From Advenella sp. FME57 (lineage in GTDB: Bacteria > Pseudomonadota > Gammaproteobacteria > Burkholderiales > Burkholderiaceae_B): a DNA stretch of 64,000 nt. Of the stretch, positions 10,291 through 18,892 are shown one piece after another (positions within the stretch are counted from its first letter, which is position 1; each line of letters opens with the position of its first letter). Below the pieces are notes generated by a model. That model was not told the origin of the DNA and did no database searches. It saw only the letters and a list, made by a program, of their open reading frames with translations. Location of the stretch: positions 184,278 through 248,277 of the forward strand of contig NZ_JABUXU010000007.1 in the NCBI RefSeq assembly GCF_014897675.1, read 5' to 3'. The position numbers were made by a program, and so were the translations under genes.

Positions 10291-10354
10291 TACAGGATTA
10301 CCAAGGGCTGGGTAGGAACAATTCCAGGTAGCGACACAATACCCGATTCAACAG

Positions 10355-12010
10355 CTATTGCGGCATTGCTCCAGGCGGTAGTCTGTCATCGCCAGTCTCG
10401 CGTGCCAAGTCCCGAAGTATATTCTTTCGGATTTTTCCCGTTGCCGTTTTCGGCAACTGCCCCAATACAATTTTTTTGGGTACCTTGAACGACGCCATGT
10501 GCTGCGAGCAATACCGGATGAACGCAGCCGGATCGCGGTCACTGTCTTCATCTTTCAATGTAATGAAAGCGCAAGGCACCTCTCCCCATTTTTCGTCCGG
10601 CAGCGCGACAACCGCGACTTCGAAAACGTCTGGATGGCGGTAAAGAACGTCCTCGATCTCTTTGCTGGATATATTCTCTCCTCCGGAAATAATAATATCC
10701 TTGGCCCGATCCTTGATCTCGACATAATTGTCAGGGTGCATGACGGCCAGATCGCCTGTGCGAAACCAGCCTCCTGCAAATGCTTGCCGTGTCCCGGCGG
10801 GATTCTTCAGATAGCCTTTCATGACCGTATTGCCCCTGAGCGCAAGCTCTCCGAGCGTTACACCATCTGCAGGCACCGGCTCTCCGGAAGTACGGTCCAG
10901 CACGACAAGCGTATCAATGGCATACAACCCTGTCCCCTGGCGCGACATTTTTTCTGCCAGCGCATCCGCATCCAGCGTCTCCCAGTCGTTTTGCCAGACA
11001 CACACAGCAGATGGACCATAGGATTCGGTCAGCCCATACAAATGACAAATATCAAAACCGACTTCCTGCCCCTTGCGCACAACCGTCGCCGAGGGCGCTG
11101 CCCCACCCAACGCAAAACGCGTAGGTAGCGGAATGGTCCATCCCCGATGGCTGAAATCATTCAATATCATGTTTAACACCACCGGCGCGCCACACATATG
11201 GGTCACTTTATGGTCAACAATTTTTTGATGAATTTGCTCAGGATCGATTTTGCGCAAACAGACATGCGTGCCGCCCACGGCGGTCACTGCCCAGGTATAG
11301 CACCAGCCGTTACAGTGGAACATGGGCAAGGTCCACAGATAAACGCTATCGGCCGTCATGTTCAACGCCATGGCATTGCTCATGGCAGACAGCCAGGCGC
11401 CCCGATGATGGTACACGACACCCTTGGGGTTGCCCGTTGTGCCAGAGGTGTAGTTCAGTGAAATCGGGTCCCATTCGTCCTGAACCTTCTGCCAGACAAA
11501 GCTGTCATCGCCGGCACTGACCAGATCCTCATAGCGCTGATGTCCCTGTATGAGGGCAGGCCCGCCATCGCGGGCTATTGCAATCAGCGCCGGTGGCTTG
11601 TCAAGATCATCAATAATCTGCGCGACTAGCGATTCGAACTCAGTATCGTAGATCAACACACTGGATTCGCAATGCGCCAGGATATAGCGCAAGGAGGCAG
11701 CATCCTGCCGGGTATTCAGTGTATTGAGCACGGCGCCCAGCATCGGCACAGAATAATGCGTCTCGAGCAACTCCAGGGTATTGAAGCAGAGCACGGATAC
11801 CGTATCGTTTCTGCCCACGCCCATTTTTGACAATGACGATGCCATGCGCACGACCCGTTTATATAACTGCAAATAGCTGTATGACTGCTGATCGATCACT
11901 GCCGTCTTGCCAGGAAAGACGGTTGCCGAGCGCAATAGAAAATCGACAGGGGAAAGACTGGAATAATTGGCAGGATTTTTGTCCAAATCACTGTGATAGA
12001 CGTCGGTCAT
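10355..12010 (-). CDS. AMP-forming acyl-CoA synthetase (LvaE-type)
   Basis: This 551-aa member of the ANL superfamily activates a carboxylic acid to its CoA thioester through an acyl-adenylate. Motifs seen are the P-loop YTSGTTGNPKGV, LYGLTESYGP, GWFRTGDLA, the hinge region KDRAKDIIISGGENIS, and the catalytic lysine in TATGKIRKNIL. It follows a DUF6285 gene, an APH-type kinase, an acyl-CoA dehydrogenase and an SDR in one operon, the gene set of the levulinate (lva) operon of Pseudomonas putida, where LvaE makes levulinyl-CoA. The substrate here could be another 4-oxo or 4-hydroxy acid. Confidence 0.9.
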   Translation of the reverse strand: MTDVYHSDLDKNPANYSSLSPVDFLLRSATVFPGKTAVIDQQSYSYLQLYKRVVRMASSLSKMGVGRNDTVSVLCFNTLELLETHYSVPMLGAVLNTLNTRQDAASLRYILAHCESSVLIYDTEFESLVAQIIDDLDKPPALIAIARDGGPALIQGHQRYEDLVSAGDDSFVWQKVQDEWDPISLNYTSGTTGNPKGVVYHHRGAWLSAMSNAMALNMTADSVYLWTLPMFHCNGWCYTWAVTAVGGTHVCLRKIDPEQIHQKIVDHKVTHMCGAPVVLNMILNDFSHRGWTIPLPTRFALGGAAPSATVVRKGQEVGFDICHLYGLTESYGPSAVCVWQNDWETLDADALAEKMSRQGTGLYAIDTLVVLDRTSGEPVPADGVTLGELALRGNTVMKGYLKNPAGTRQAFAGGWFRTGDLAVMHPDNYVEIKDRAKDIIISGGENISSKEIEDVLYRHPDVFEVAVVALPDEKWGEVPCAFITLKDEDSDRDPAAFIRYCSQHMASFKVPKKIVLGQLPKTATGKIRKNILRDLARETGDDRLPPGAMPQ

Positions 12011-12023
12011 CGTCGCTGCTTCC

Positions 12024-12401
12024 TCAGTTTGTATTCAGGAATTTCGGATTGCTGATCCTCAGCTCGCTGCGGGTAAGCTGGAGCAGCAAATCGGTTAAGG
12101 CCTGACAAGACTGCGCATCTGTCGGCATTTTCCGATGTCGGATCAGCCGCGCCAGCACCGCCTCGGCACTGACCGACGGACAATTGCCATCTGCACCCAA
12201 CCCCGCCAGAAAAGAGTCAAGTGCCTTGGTGAGGTTTTCTTCAGACACTGGCGGCCTGATTTCCCTGGCGGCAATGCCCATGGCATTTGCAATCATGAGC
12301 GCTGCATAGCGATGTTGTTCGCCAAGCACCGGCACCAGTTCATCTAACAGTAATTGACGTGCTGTCACTAGCAGGTTATGTGCATCAGGTTGGTTTGACA
12401 T
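12024..12401 (-). CDS. DUF6285 small protein (LvaB-type partner of the acyl-CoA kinase)
   Basis: This 125-aa, mostly helical protein has the DUF6285 character: LLVTARQLLLDELVPVLGEQHRYAALMIANAMGIAAREI at the start and a Leu-rich C-terminus. In the P. putida lva operon the corresponding small protein LvaB is needed with kinase LvaA to phosphorylate 4-hydroxyvaleryl-CoA. The gene overlaps the upstream APH-type kinase gene by 17 nt, which fits production of a complex. The role is inferred from family and position; no catalytic motif is visible. Confidence 0.8.
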   Translation of the reverse strand: MSNQPDAHNLLVTARQLLLDELVPVLGEQHRYAALMIANAMGIAAREIRPPVSEENLTKALDSFLAGLGADGNCPSVSAEAVLARLIRHRKMPTDAQSCQALTDLLLQLTRSELRISNPKFLNTN

Positions 12402-13422
12402 AAGCGTTTTCCGTATTCAGGCACTGCGATAGAATATCCAATTCCATTTGCGGAACCATGCGTCCGGTCAGGGCCAGCTCCAGCGATATTTCCTTTCCGG
12501 ACACATGGCGCTGCCCCTGCTGCAGAGCGATAACAGACCAGCGCACCATGGCCATGACCTCCCAATAGCCAACTTTTTGTGCGTCAACCCGCTCACCCGT
12601 GACAGAGGTATACCCGGAAAAGAGGTCGGGCTTGTCACCCACGCCGCCAACTTCCTTGGCAACATTCCCAAAGCGCCAGCTTTTCGCACACAGCCAGCCA
12701 AGATCTTCATAGGGGTCGCTCCAGGCGGCAAACTCCCAGTCAAGCACCGCAGTCAGTTCACCCTGCGCCACCATATAGTTGCCGGTTCTGAAATCGCAAT
12801 GACACAGCACCAGAGGCGACGAAGCCGGCTCATGGTCTTGCAGCCAGTTCAGCGCCCATTCGAGCACCGGATGTGGCTGTGCGACGCGATCGAGCGCCTG
12901 TCGGTACTCGGCAATTCGAGTTTGAGCAGCAGGCGCAGATGGAACCGGCAAAAAATCCAGTTGCGCATGGTCGGGACTGACACGATGCAAGCGACCAAGT
13001 TCCTGACCCAGCCGGTAGGTCAGGGATTTGGCCTGTTCCTGGGTCAACGTCTTTATCAATTGCCGGCCGTTGGCTGTTCCTGGCGCGCAACTCATCACGT
13101 AGAAAGCATGCCCGATCAATGACGTGTCGGTGCAAAGCCATAATGGTTCCGGCGCTGTCACGCCTGCCTCGCAGGCGCAACGCAGAACGGCAAACTCCTG
13201 TTCCCGGCTGAGCGAGGCATCAATCTGGGATGGCGCGTCGCTGCGCACAACAAACCGATGCGATCCCGGATGTGTGCCCGAAGTCATTTCAAGCGAAATG
13301 CTGTAATTATTCTGGATCGCGCCTCCCGAGAGTTTTCTGAAATCCGTCACAGCTACTGTGCGTGCATCCGTCCATGCTTTTATCGCATCTGCAATTTTCC
13401 CGGAAAGCGCTTGCATATCCAT
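12385..13422 (-). CDS. APH-family phosphotransferase (LvaA / ACAD10-11 kinase type)
   Basis: This 345-aa protein kinase-like fold enzyme is of the aminoglycoside phosphotransferase superfamily. The catalytic loop HCDFRTGNYM gives the HxDxxxxN pattern, and VLDWEFAAWSDP holds the metal-binding Asp. In this gene context such kinases phosphorylate the hydroxyl of a 4-hydroxyacyl-CoA (LvaA, and the kinase domains of animal ACAD10/11), not an antibiotic. The frame extends 89 codons upstream into the preceding gene. The ATG at 13422, one base after the dehydrogenase stop, is the natural start. Confidence 0.88.
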   Translation of the reverse strand: MDMQALSGKIADAIKAWTDARTVAVTDFRKLSGGAIQNNYSISLEMTSGTHPGSHRFVVRSDAPSQIDASLSREQEFAVLRCACEAGVTAPEPLWLCTDTSLIGHAFYVMSCAPGTANGRQLIKTLTQEQAKSLTYRLGQELGRLHRVSPDHAQLDFLPVPSAPAAQTRIAEYRQALDRVAQPHPVLEWALNWLQDHEPASSPLVLCHCDFRTGNYMVAQGELTAVLDWEFAAWSDPYEDLGWLCAKSWRFGNVAKEVGGVGDKPDLFSGYTSVTGERVDAQKVGYWEVMAMVRWSVIALQQGQRHVSGKEISLELALTGRMVPQMELDILSQCLNTENAYVKPT

Positions 13423-13423
13423 G

Positions 13424-14620
13424 CTAACCCCAGCGCCAGAAATCATTACCTTCAAGCAGCAGGTTTCTAGACAACACCATTTTATGCACTTCAGAGGCGC
13501 CATCGACCAGACGCGCCTGTCGGGCATAGCGGTAGATCCATTCCAGAGGCGTATCCTTGGAGTAGCCACGGGCCCCGCACAACTGAATGGCCGTATCAAC
13601 CGCTTTATGCAAGGTATCAGCCACTGCCACTTTTGCCATGGACACCTCTTTGCGGGCAAAATCCCCCTGGTCCAACTTCCAGGCAGCATGCATGGTCAGC
13701 AGGCGACTGATCTGTATTTCCATGGCGACCTCACCGAGCAGCCATTGCACGCCTTCGCGTTCTGCCAGCTTTGCGCCAAAGGACTCTCGATGGGAAACAT
13801 AGTCTGTGGCAATTTCCATCGAGCGCTTGGCCAGCCCCAGCCAACGCATACAGTGAGTAAGTCTGGCCGGTCCGAGCCGGATTTGCGTCAGTTTCAAGCC
13901 ATCGCCAACGTTCATCAAACGATTCTCATCGGCAATCCGCAGGCCATCAAATATCAGCTCACAATGTCCGCCATGCTCCTCCGGCCCCATGATGGGAATC
14001 CGGCGAGTGATTTCCCAGCCTGGGTCATCCCGGTGAAACAAAAAGGCGGTCAGGCCCTTGCGGCTGTCATCCGACGTTCTTGCCATAAGGATGAAATGAG
14101 ATGCCACACCGGCGCCGGTAATAAAATGCTTGCGCCCCCGAATCACCCAGTCGTTCCCCTCCCGGGTTGCGGTGGTTTGCATCATGGACGGATCGGACCC
14201 GCTGCCGGGCGCCGGCTCTGTCATGACAAATGATGATCTGACCGCGCCATCGACAATCGGCTGCAGCCACCGCGTCTTCTGCGCTTCGGTTGCGACTTTT
14301 TCAAGCACCATCATATTGCCATCATCCGGTGCTGCCGAATTGAACACGACCGGCCCGAACAGGGACCGATTCATCTCTTCGTAACACGGCGCCATTTGCG
14401 CCATGCTCAGGCCCTGCCCGCCTCTGGCCAGCGGCATTTGCAATGACCACAGGCCCTGGGCGCGGGCTTGTTGCTGGACTGACTTTAACAGCGCAGGGGC
14501 GATATTTTCATGTTCATCATAGGAATCCGGCTGTTTTTCAAGCGGAATCAATACTTCGTCGACAAAATGCCTGATTTTCACGCGCAGATGTTCTGTTTCT
14601 TCCGATAGAGTGAAATCCAA
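13424..14620 (-). CDS. Acyl-CoA dehydrogenase-family enzyme (LvaC / ACAD10-11 type)
   Basis: This flavoprotein of about 398 aa has the acyl-CoA dehydrogenase fold: FVMTEPAPGSGSDPSMM in the middle domain and a C-terminal helical domain. The usual catalytic Glu motif (YEGTSEVQ) is changed to VDGASEVHK, as in the ACAD10/11-LvaC branch, where the enzyme removes phosphate from 4-phosphoacyl-CoA to give an enoyl-CoA. Start: TTG at 14620 with AGGGA upstream, 10 nt after the SDR stop, giving the conserved beginning LDFTLSEETEHLR. An ATG at 14665 inside the SDR gene is the alternative. Confidence 0.87.
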   Translation of the reverse strand: MDFTLSEETEHLRVKIRHFVDEVLIPLEKQPDSYDEHENIAPALLKSVQQQARAQGLWSLQMPLARGGQGLSMAQMAPCYEEMNRSLFGPVVFNSAAPDDGNMMVLEKVATEAQKTRWLQPIVDGAVRSSFVMTEPAPGSGSDPSMMQTTATREGNDWVIRGRKHFITGAGVASHFILMARTSDDSRKGLTAFLFHRDDPGWEITRRIPIMGPEEHGGHCELIFDGLRIADENRLMNVGDGLKLTQIRLGPARLTHCMRWLGLAKRSMEIATDYVSHRESFGAKLAEREGVQWLLGEVAMEIQISRLLTMHAAWKLDQGDFARKEVSMAKVAVADTLHKAVDTAIQLCGARGYSKDTPLEWIYRYARQARLVDGASEVHKMVLSRNLLLEGNDFWRWG

Positions 14621-14630
14621 TTTTTTATCC

Positions 14631-15398
14631 CTATAAAGATGATTGCAAATGGCCGCCATCGACAACGATACAGCTGCCAGTCATATAGTTTGATGCGTCA
14701 GACGCCAGCAGCAGCAAGGCGCCTGTTAAGTCATCCGGCTGTCCCAGACGTCGCTGTGGAATTCTGCCGATCAGTGCCTTGCCAGCCTGCGACTCGAAGA
14801 AATCCCGGTTCAGGTCGGTCAGGATGTAACCCGGCGCCAGTGCATTAACGCGGATGCCATAGCGAGCCCACTCCAACGCAAGGGCTTTGGTCATTTGTTC
14901 AAGCGCCGCTTTTGACGTGGTATAGGGCAGCACCGCCCCGGCCACACGATGCCCGAGAATAGATGTAATCATGATCACACTGCCTTGCCTGTCGGCTGCG
15001 ATCAGACGCTTGGCCGTTTCATTGGCAACGATCCAGCTTCCCTTCAGGTTGACGTCAATCACCTCGCTGAATTCACTAACCGACAATGTCAGGGATTTCT
15101 TATTGATTCCCAGGCCTGCATTACATACGACAACATCGACAACGCCAAACACGCGGTGTATTTGATCGAATGCCCCGCTGACCGAATCAGGATCGGTAGT
15201 GTCCATCACCACCGGCAGATTTTCGATTCCAAGTTCAGTGAGTTTTGCAGACAGCGCCTGCAAGGGCGCCTGGCGGCGTCCCGAGAGCACTACCCGGGCA
15301 CCTGCCGCGCCAAGAGTTTCAGAAAAATGCGTCCCGAGCCCACCGGCTGCGCCGGTAATCAATACGGTTTTCCCATCCAGATTTAGCATATTTTTCAT
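14631..15398 (-). CDS. Short-chain dehydrogenase/reductase (LvaD-type)
   Basis: This 255-aa NAD(P)-dependent oxidoreductase has the TGAAGGLG cofactor motif (residues 15-22), CNAGLG, and the catalytic Tyr159 and Lys163 (YTTSK). The C-terminal segment NYMTGSCIVVDGGHLQS is typical of classical SDRs. AGGAG lies 7 nt before the ATG at 15398. It is the first gene of the minus-strand operon. In the lva pathway the SDR LvaD reduces levulinyl-CoA to 4-hydroxyvaleryl-CoA, so a 4-ketoacyl-CoA reductase role is inferred. A 3-hydroxyacyl-CoA dehydrogenase is possible. Confidence 0.88.
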   Translation of the reverse strand: MKNMLNLDGKTVLITGAAGGLGTHFSETLGAAGARVVLSGRRQAPLQALSAKLTELGIENLPVVMDTTDPDSVSGAFDQIHRVFGVVDVVVCNAGLGINKKSLTLSVSEFSEVIDVNLKGSWIVANETAKRLIAADRQGSVIMITSILGHRVAGAVLPYTTSKAALEQMTKALALEWARYGIRVNALAPGYILTDLNRDFFESQAGKALIGRIPQRRLGQPDDLTGALLLLASDASNYMTGSCIVVDGGHLQSSL

Positions 15399-15602
15399 AG
15401 ATGTCTCCTGGTCCCAATATAAATTGCATATGTAATGAAGTCAATAAATATAACAAACGTTCTATTTATTTTTATTGATATGTTGCCAAACTTTTGCCTG
15501 GCAAAAATTTTGTGCAATGCACATTTACACCAGGCAACGGGAGGAATAAGGTATGCCACAACTGTGATATGACTTCAATTTCATGACTCAACGGCAACCG
15601 CA

Positions 15603-16352
15603 ATGACATCCGCATCCGAAAAAATCTGCAGAATACTGTCCTGCTTGTCAGATCGCCGCATTTGCAAGCTGACCGATATCGCGCGTTTCACCGGTCTGGA
15701 CCTTTCATCGGTACTGCGCATCCTGAAAGATCTGGAAAAACTCGATTTCGTGGAAAGGGAACCACAAACCAAGGAATACACTCTGGGTCGGGAAATTTAC
15801 GCAATGCATCATGCCATGGTCGCGCGCCAGGACATCCGCGCACTGGCGCGCCCTGCGCTGGTGCGCATGGCCAGAAAATATGGCGACTCACTGATCCTGT
15901 CGATACCAAGCAACTGGGAGTCGGTATGCGTGGATACCTGCCTGGGCGACTATCCGATACGCGCCAACTACCTTGAGACCGGCAGCCGTCGCCCGCTTGG
16001 CGTAGGTGCCGGAAGCCTGGTGTTGCTGGCAGCCCTGAGCGATGCGCAACAACAGATGTATTTGCCATGCATTCACGAACAGATAGACAAACGCTATCCC
16101 ATGTTCAATCAGTCCATGCTGAAAACGCACATCGCACTTTGCCGCCAGCAGCAATATGCCGTGTTGTGTGATGTTGTGGTCAACCAAATGGGCGGAATCG
16201 GCGTCGCCATCCGGGCGCCAGACGGCACCCCGATTGCTGCTTTGAGCCTGGCTTCATTATCGGAACGCATATTGAGCAGACAAGACAGTATTGCCGCCGA
16301 CCTGATACAAGAAGCCAGATTGATTGAAAAAACGCATTTTCCTGCCAGATAA
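15603..16352 (+). CDS. IclR-family transcriptional regulator
   Basis: This 249-aa protein has an N-terminal winged helix (residues 5-60; LTDIARFTGLDLSSVLRILKDLEKL as helix-turn-helix) and the IclR effector domain (from about 75; HHAMVARQDIRALARPAL and GVGAGSLVLLAAL). IclR proteins commonly control aromatic and carboxylic acid catabolism. It is divergent from the SDR operon and starts the plus-strand thiolase set, so it may regulate both. A 7-codon open frame (15583-15606) overlaps its ATG in an ATGA arrangement, possibly coupling initiation, since no clear ribosome site precedes 15603. Confidence 0.9.
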   Translation: MTSASEKICRILSCLSDRRICKLTDIARFTGLDLSSVLRILKDLEKLDFVEREPQTKEYTLGREIYAMHHAMVARQDIRALARPALVRMARKYGDSLILSIPSNWESVCVDTCLGDYPIRANYLETGSRRPLGVGAGSLVLLAALSDAQQQMYLPCIHEQIDKRYPMFNQSMLKTHIALCRQQQYAVLCDVVVNQMGGIGVAIRAPDGTPIAALSLASLSERILSRQDSIAADLIQEARLIEKTHFPAR

Positions 16353-16362
16353 GGAAGCAAAA

Positions 16363-17508
16363 ATGAACGCCCAAGCCCATATCCTGTCGGCCGTCACGAC
16401 AAAATTTGGCAGGCACGACGACGCTACGACATTAGCGCTACTTGCCGACGCAGCAAACGACTGCCTTGCAATGGCTGGTATGGAACGCCAGGAAATTGAT
16501 GGTGTGCTATGCGGATATGCCACGACATTTCCCCATCTGATGCTGGCAACACTGCTTTCTGAAAAACTGGGCCTCAATCCTGCCTATGCTCATGGAATGC
16601 AACTGGGTGGCGCAACAGGCGCTGCCATGGTTATGCTCGCGCGGGAACTTGTTCTGTCTGGAAGATGTCAGCATATCCTGGTCGTGGCCGGCGAGAACCG
16701 GCTTTCGGGGCAAAGCACGGACTCGTCCATGCAAACGCTGGCACAGGTTGGCGAAGCAGATCTGGAGGTGCCTTGTGGGGCCTCGGTGCCCACCTACTAC
16801 GCCTTACTTGCTTCCGAATACATGCACAGGACCGGGCTGACAAAAGCCGACCTGGCCGAATTTGCCGTACTCATGCGGCTCCATGCCTCAACTCATCCCC
16901 ATGCCCATCTGCGCAACGCCATTACTGTCGACGATGTCCTGCAATCCAAACCCATCTCTTCGCCATTGCAGTTATTGGACTGCTGCCCGATTTCAGATGG
17001 CGCCTGCGCCATTCTGGTCAGCGCCAGGCCGGGCCCGGTAGCAATCATGGGCGCAGGTCAGGCTCATCAGCATCAGCATCTGTCAAGAATTGGCGATATC
17101 TACGATACCGGCGCGGCAGCAGCCGCGACACGGGCCCTGGCAGACGCAAAGATAAGTCGCAAGGACATTGATTACCTGGGCATTTACGATTCGTTCACCA
17201 TCACGCTCGCAATATTGCTGGAAGAACTGGGGTTTGCACAACGCGGGCAATCGGCCAATGCTGTTCGACAGGGAAGATATTCCAGAGATGGACCATTACC
17301 GCTGAACACCCATGGCGGTCTGCTCTCGTTCGGCCATTCAGGCGTTGCGGGCGGCATGGCGCATATTGCCGAAACCTGGACGCAAATGGCAGGACAGGCC
17401 AAGGACAGACAGATTGCAAGCAAAAAGCAGGCATTCATCCATGCGGACGGAGGTGTCCTGTCCTCGCATATCAGCCTGATCCTTCGGGCCACGGGAGGAA
17501 CAGCATGA
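16363..17508 (+). CDS. SCP2/Ltp-type thiolase-fold protein lacking the usual nucleophilic cysteine
   Basis: This 381-aa protein has the thiolase superfamily fold. The C-terminal blocks NTHGGLLSFGHSGVAGGM and HADGGVLSSH are those of the SCP2-thiolase/lipid-transfer subgroup. At the position where thiolases have the nucleophilic Cys, it reads MQLGGATGAAM, so Claisen thiolysis by a Cys at that site is unlikely. Relatives with a DUF35 partner (Ltp2-ChsH2 type) work as retro-aldolases on acyl-CoAs. The ATG at 16363 has AAGGAAG upstream. The next gene, a DUF35 protein, overlaps by 4 nt, consistent with a complex. Confidence 0.85.
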   Translation: MNAQAHILSAVTTKFGRHDDATTLALLADAANDCLAMAGMERQEIDGVLCGYATTFPHLMLATLLSEKLGLNPAYAHGMQLGGATGAAMVMLARELVLSGRCQHILVVAGENRLSGQSTDSSMQTLAQVGEADLEVPCGASVPTYYALLASEYMHRTGLTKADLAEFAVLMRLHASTHPHAHLRNAITVDDVLQSKPISSPLQLLDCCPISDGACAILVSARPGPVAIMGAGQAHQHQHLSRIGDIYDTGAAAAATRALADAKISRKDIDYLGIYDSFTITLAILLEELGFAQRGQSANAVRQGRYSRDGPLPLNTHGGLLSFGHSGVAGGMAHIAETWTQMAGQAKDRQIASKKQAFIHADGGVLSSHISLILRATGGTA

Positions 17509-17861
17509 CGACGGGACGCTGCTTGATGCTGAAACACTGCAGCCGTTGCGGCAGCAATTGGTCTTTGCACCCGTTTGCATGTGCTACCTGCGGCAACACG
17601 CAACTGCACGATCTGCAAAGCAACGGTGTGGGAATAGTCAAAGCCTGTTCGGTCGTCACTCGTGCGCCAGATGCGCACTGGCGTGCGCTGGCCCCATACA
17701 GCATTGTACTGGTTGCGCTTGAAGAAGGGCCAACCGTCATGGGACAGGCAGATGCCGAGCTCACGGTAGGCGATCATGTGACCGGCAGCGTGCAATCTGC
17801 ATCCACGACCGAATTCATCCGGTTCTGCCGGCATCAGCAAAACGAACAAACAGAATCCTGA
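17505..17861 (+). CDS. DUF35 zinc-ribbon/OB-fold protein, partner of the thiolase-fold enzyme
   Basis: This 118-aa protein has a rubredoxin-like zinc ribbon, CSRCGSNWSLHPFACATCG (residues 12-30, four cysteines in two CxxC pairs), followed by a C-terminal beta-rich OB fold that normally binds acyl-CoA. DUF35 proteins form obligate complexes with thiolase-like proteins, supplying part of the active site. The ATGA overlap with the upstream gene supports that. The product is complete, and the C-terminal tail is polar. Confidence 0.87.
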   Translation: MTTGRCLMLKHCSRCGSNWSLHPFACATCGNTQLHDLQSNGVGIVKACSVVTRAPDAHWRALAPYSIVLVALEEGPTVMGQADAELTVGDHVTGSVQSASTTEFIRFCRHQQNEQTES

Positions 17862-17898
17862 CCACTAGCGGGATCATTCATATAGAAAGGAAGAGACA

Positions 17899-18879
17899 AT
17901 GAAAACATCCAATGCAAAAACGCATTTTCGTGCCGTACTGGCCGCCTTACTCTGTCTGCCTGCCGCTGTGATGGCGCAGAGTGAATGGCCGCAAAAGCCC
18001 ATTACGCTGGTTGTGCCCTACCCGCCCGGCGGTCCCACAGACATCGTTGCACGTGTGGTTGCCAAAAATCTGGGCGAGCAGTTGGAGCAGACAATTGTGG
18101 TCGACAATCGGGCCGGCGCGGGTGGCAATATTGGGGCGGAGCTGGTTGCAAGGAGCAAACCCGATGGCTATACCTTGTTGCTGGCCACCACGGCGCATGC
18201 AATAAACAAATCGCTGTTCAAGACCCTCAATTACGACGTCAGCGCGAGCTTTACGCCGATTACCCTGCTAACCGAAGGTCCCCTGGTCATTGTCACCCGC
18301 AGCGATCTGGGCGCTGACAATGTCCAGGACCTGGTCCGCCTGGCTAAAAAAGCCGATAAAAAACTCACTTTTGCTTCATCCGGCAACGGACAGTCCACAC
18401 ATCTGTCTGCGGCGCTATTCAACTCCATGAGCGGGATCAATATGGTGCATGTGCCCTACAAAGGCAGTGCGCCAGCCATGACGGACCTGATTGGGGGACA
18501 GGTCGATGTCATGTTCAACACCCTTTTATCCTCTTTGCCTTATATCAAAGACGGGAAGCTCAAGGCGCTCGCTGTGACCGGTCAAAGCCGGTCAGCCGTA
18601 CTGCCAGATGTACCCACGGTGGCCGAAAGCGGCCTTACCGGTTACTCGGCTACTGCATGGAACGGTCTGTTGGCGCCAAAAGGAACGCCAGTACAAGTGA
18701 CTGACAAATTGAGTGCGGCATTAAAGTCGACGCTGGCGAATCGGCAAGTCCAGCAGACTTTTTCAGCCCAGGGCTTTAACGCGCGGTGGCTGAGTCCCGC
18801 GCAGTTTGCCACTTATCTGTCTGAAGAAATCAGCAAATGGAAAGACGTGGTCAACACTTCCGGGGCAACCGTTAATTGA
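17899..18879 (+). CDS. Bug-family tripartite tricarboxylate transporter receptor (TctC-like)
   Basis: This 326-aa periplasmic solute-binding protein has a cleavable signal peptide (hydrophobic core about residues 13-24, cleavage after VMA-Q). The Bug signature WPQKPITLVVPYPPGG follows directly, then the conserved ANYL/GNIGAE-type ligand region (NRAGAGGNIGAELVA). Bug receptors bind carboxylates and are very numerous in Bordetella and relatives. No TctA/TctB membrane subunits are encoded nearby, which is usual for this family. GGAAGAG precedes the ATG. It probably brings in the acid degraded by this cluster. Confidence 0.92.
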   Translation: MKTSNAKTHFRAVLAALLCLPAAVMAQSEWPQKPITLVVPYPPGGPTDIVARVVAKNLGEQLEQTIVVDNRAGAGGNIGAELVARSKPDGYTLLLATTAHAINKSLFKTLNYDVSASFTPITLLTEGPLVIVTRSDLGADNVQDLVRLAKKADKKLTFASSGNGQSTHLSAALFNSMSGINMVHVPYKGSAPAMTDLIGGQVDVMFNTLLSSLPYIKDGKLKALAVTGQSRSAVLPDVPTVAESGLTGYSATAWNGLLAPKGTPVQVTDKLSAALKSTLANRQVQQTFSAQGFNARWLSPAQFATYLSEEISKWKDVVNTSGATVN

Positions 18880-18892
18880 CACAAGGCACGTA

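Noticed and set aside
12385..13422. Antibiotic resistance by the APH-type kinase
   Set aside because: The fold is that of aminoglycoside kinases, but the operon context and DUF6285 partner point to acyl-CoA phosphorylation.
12385..13689. Longer phosphotransferase reading frame beginning at 13689
   Set aside because: The extra 89 codons lie wholly inside the acyl-CoA dehydrogenase gene and have no kinase-like sequence; the ATG at 13422 follows that gene's stop by one base.
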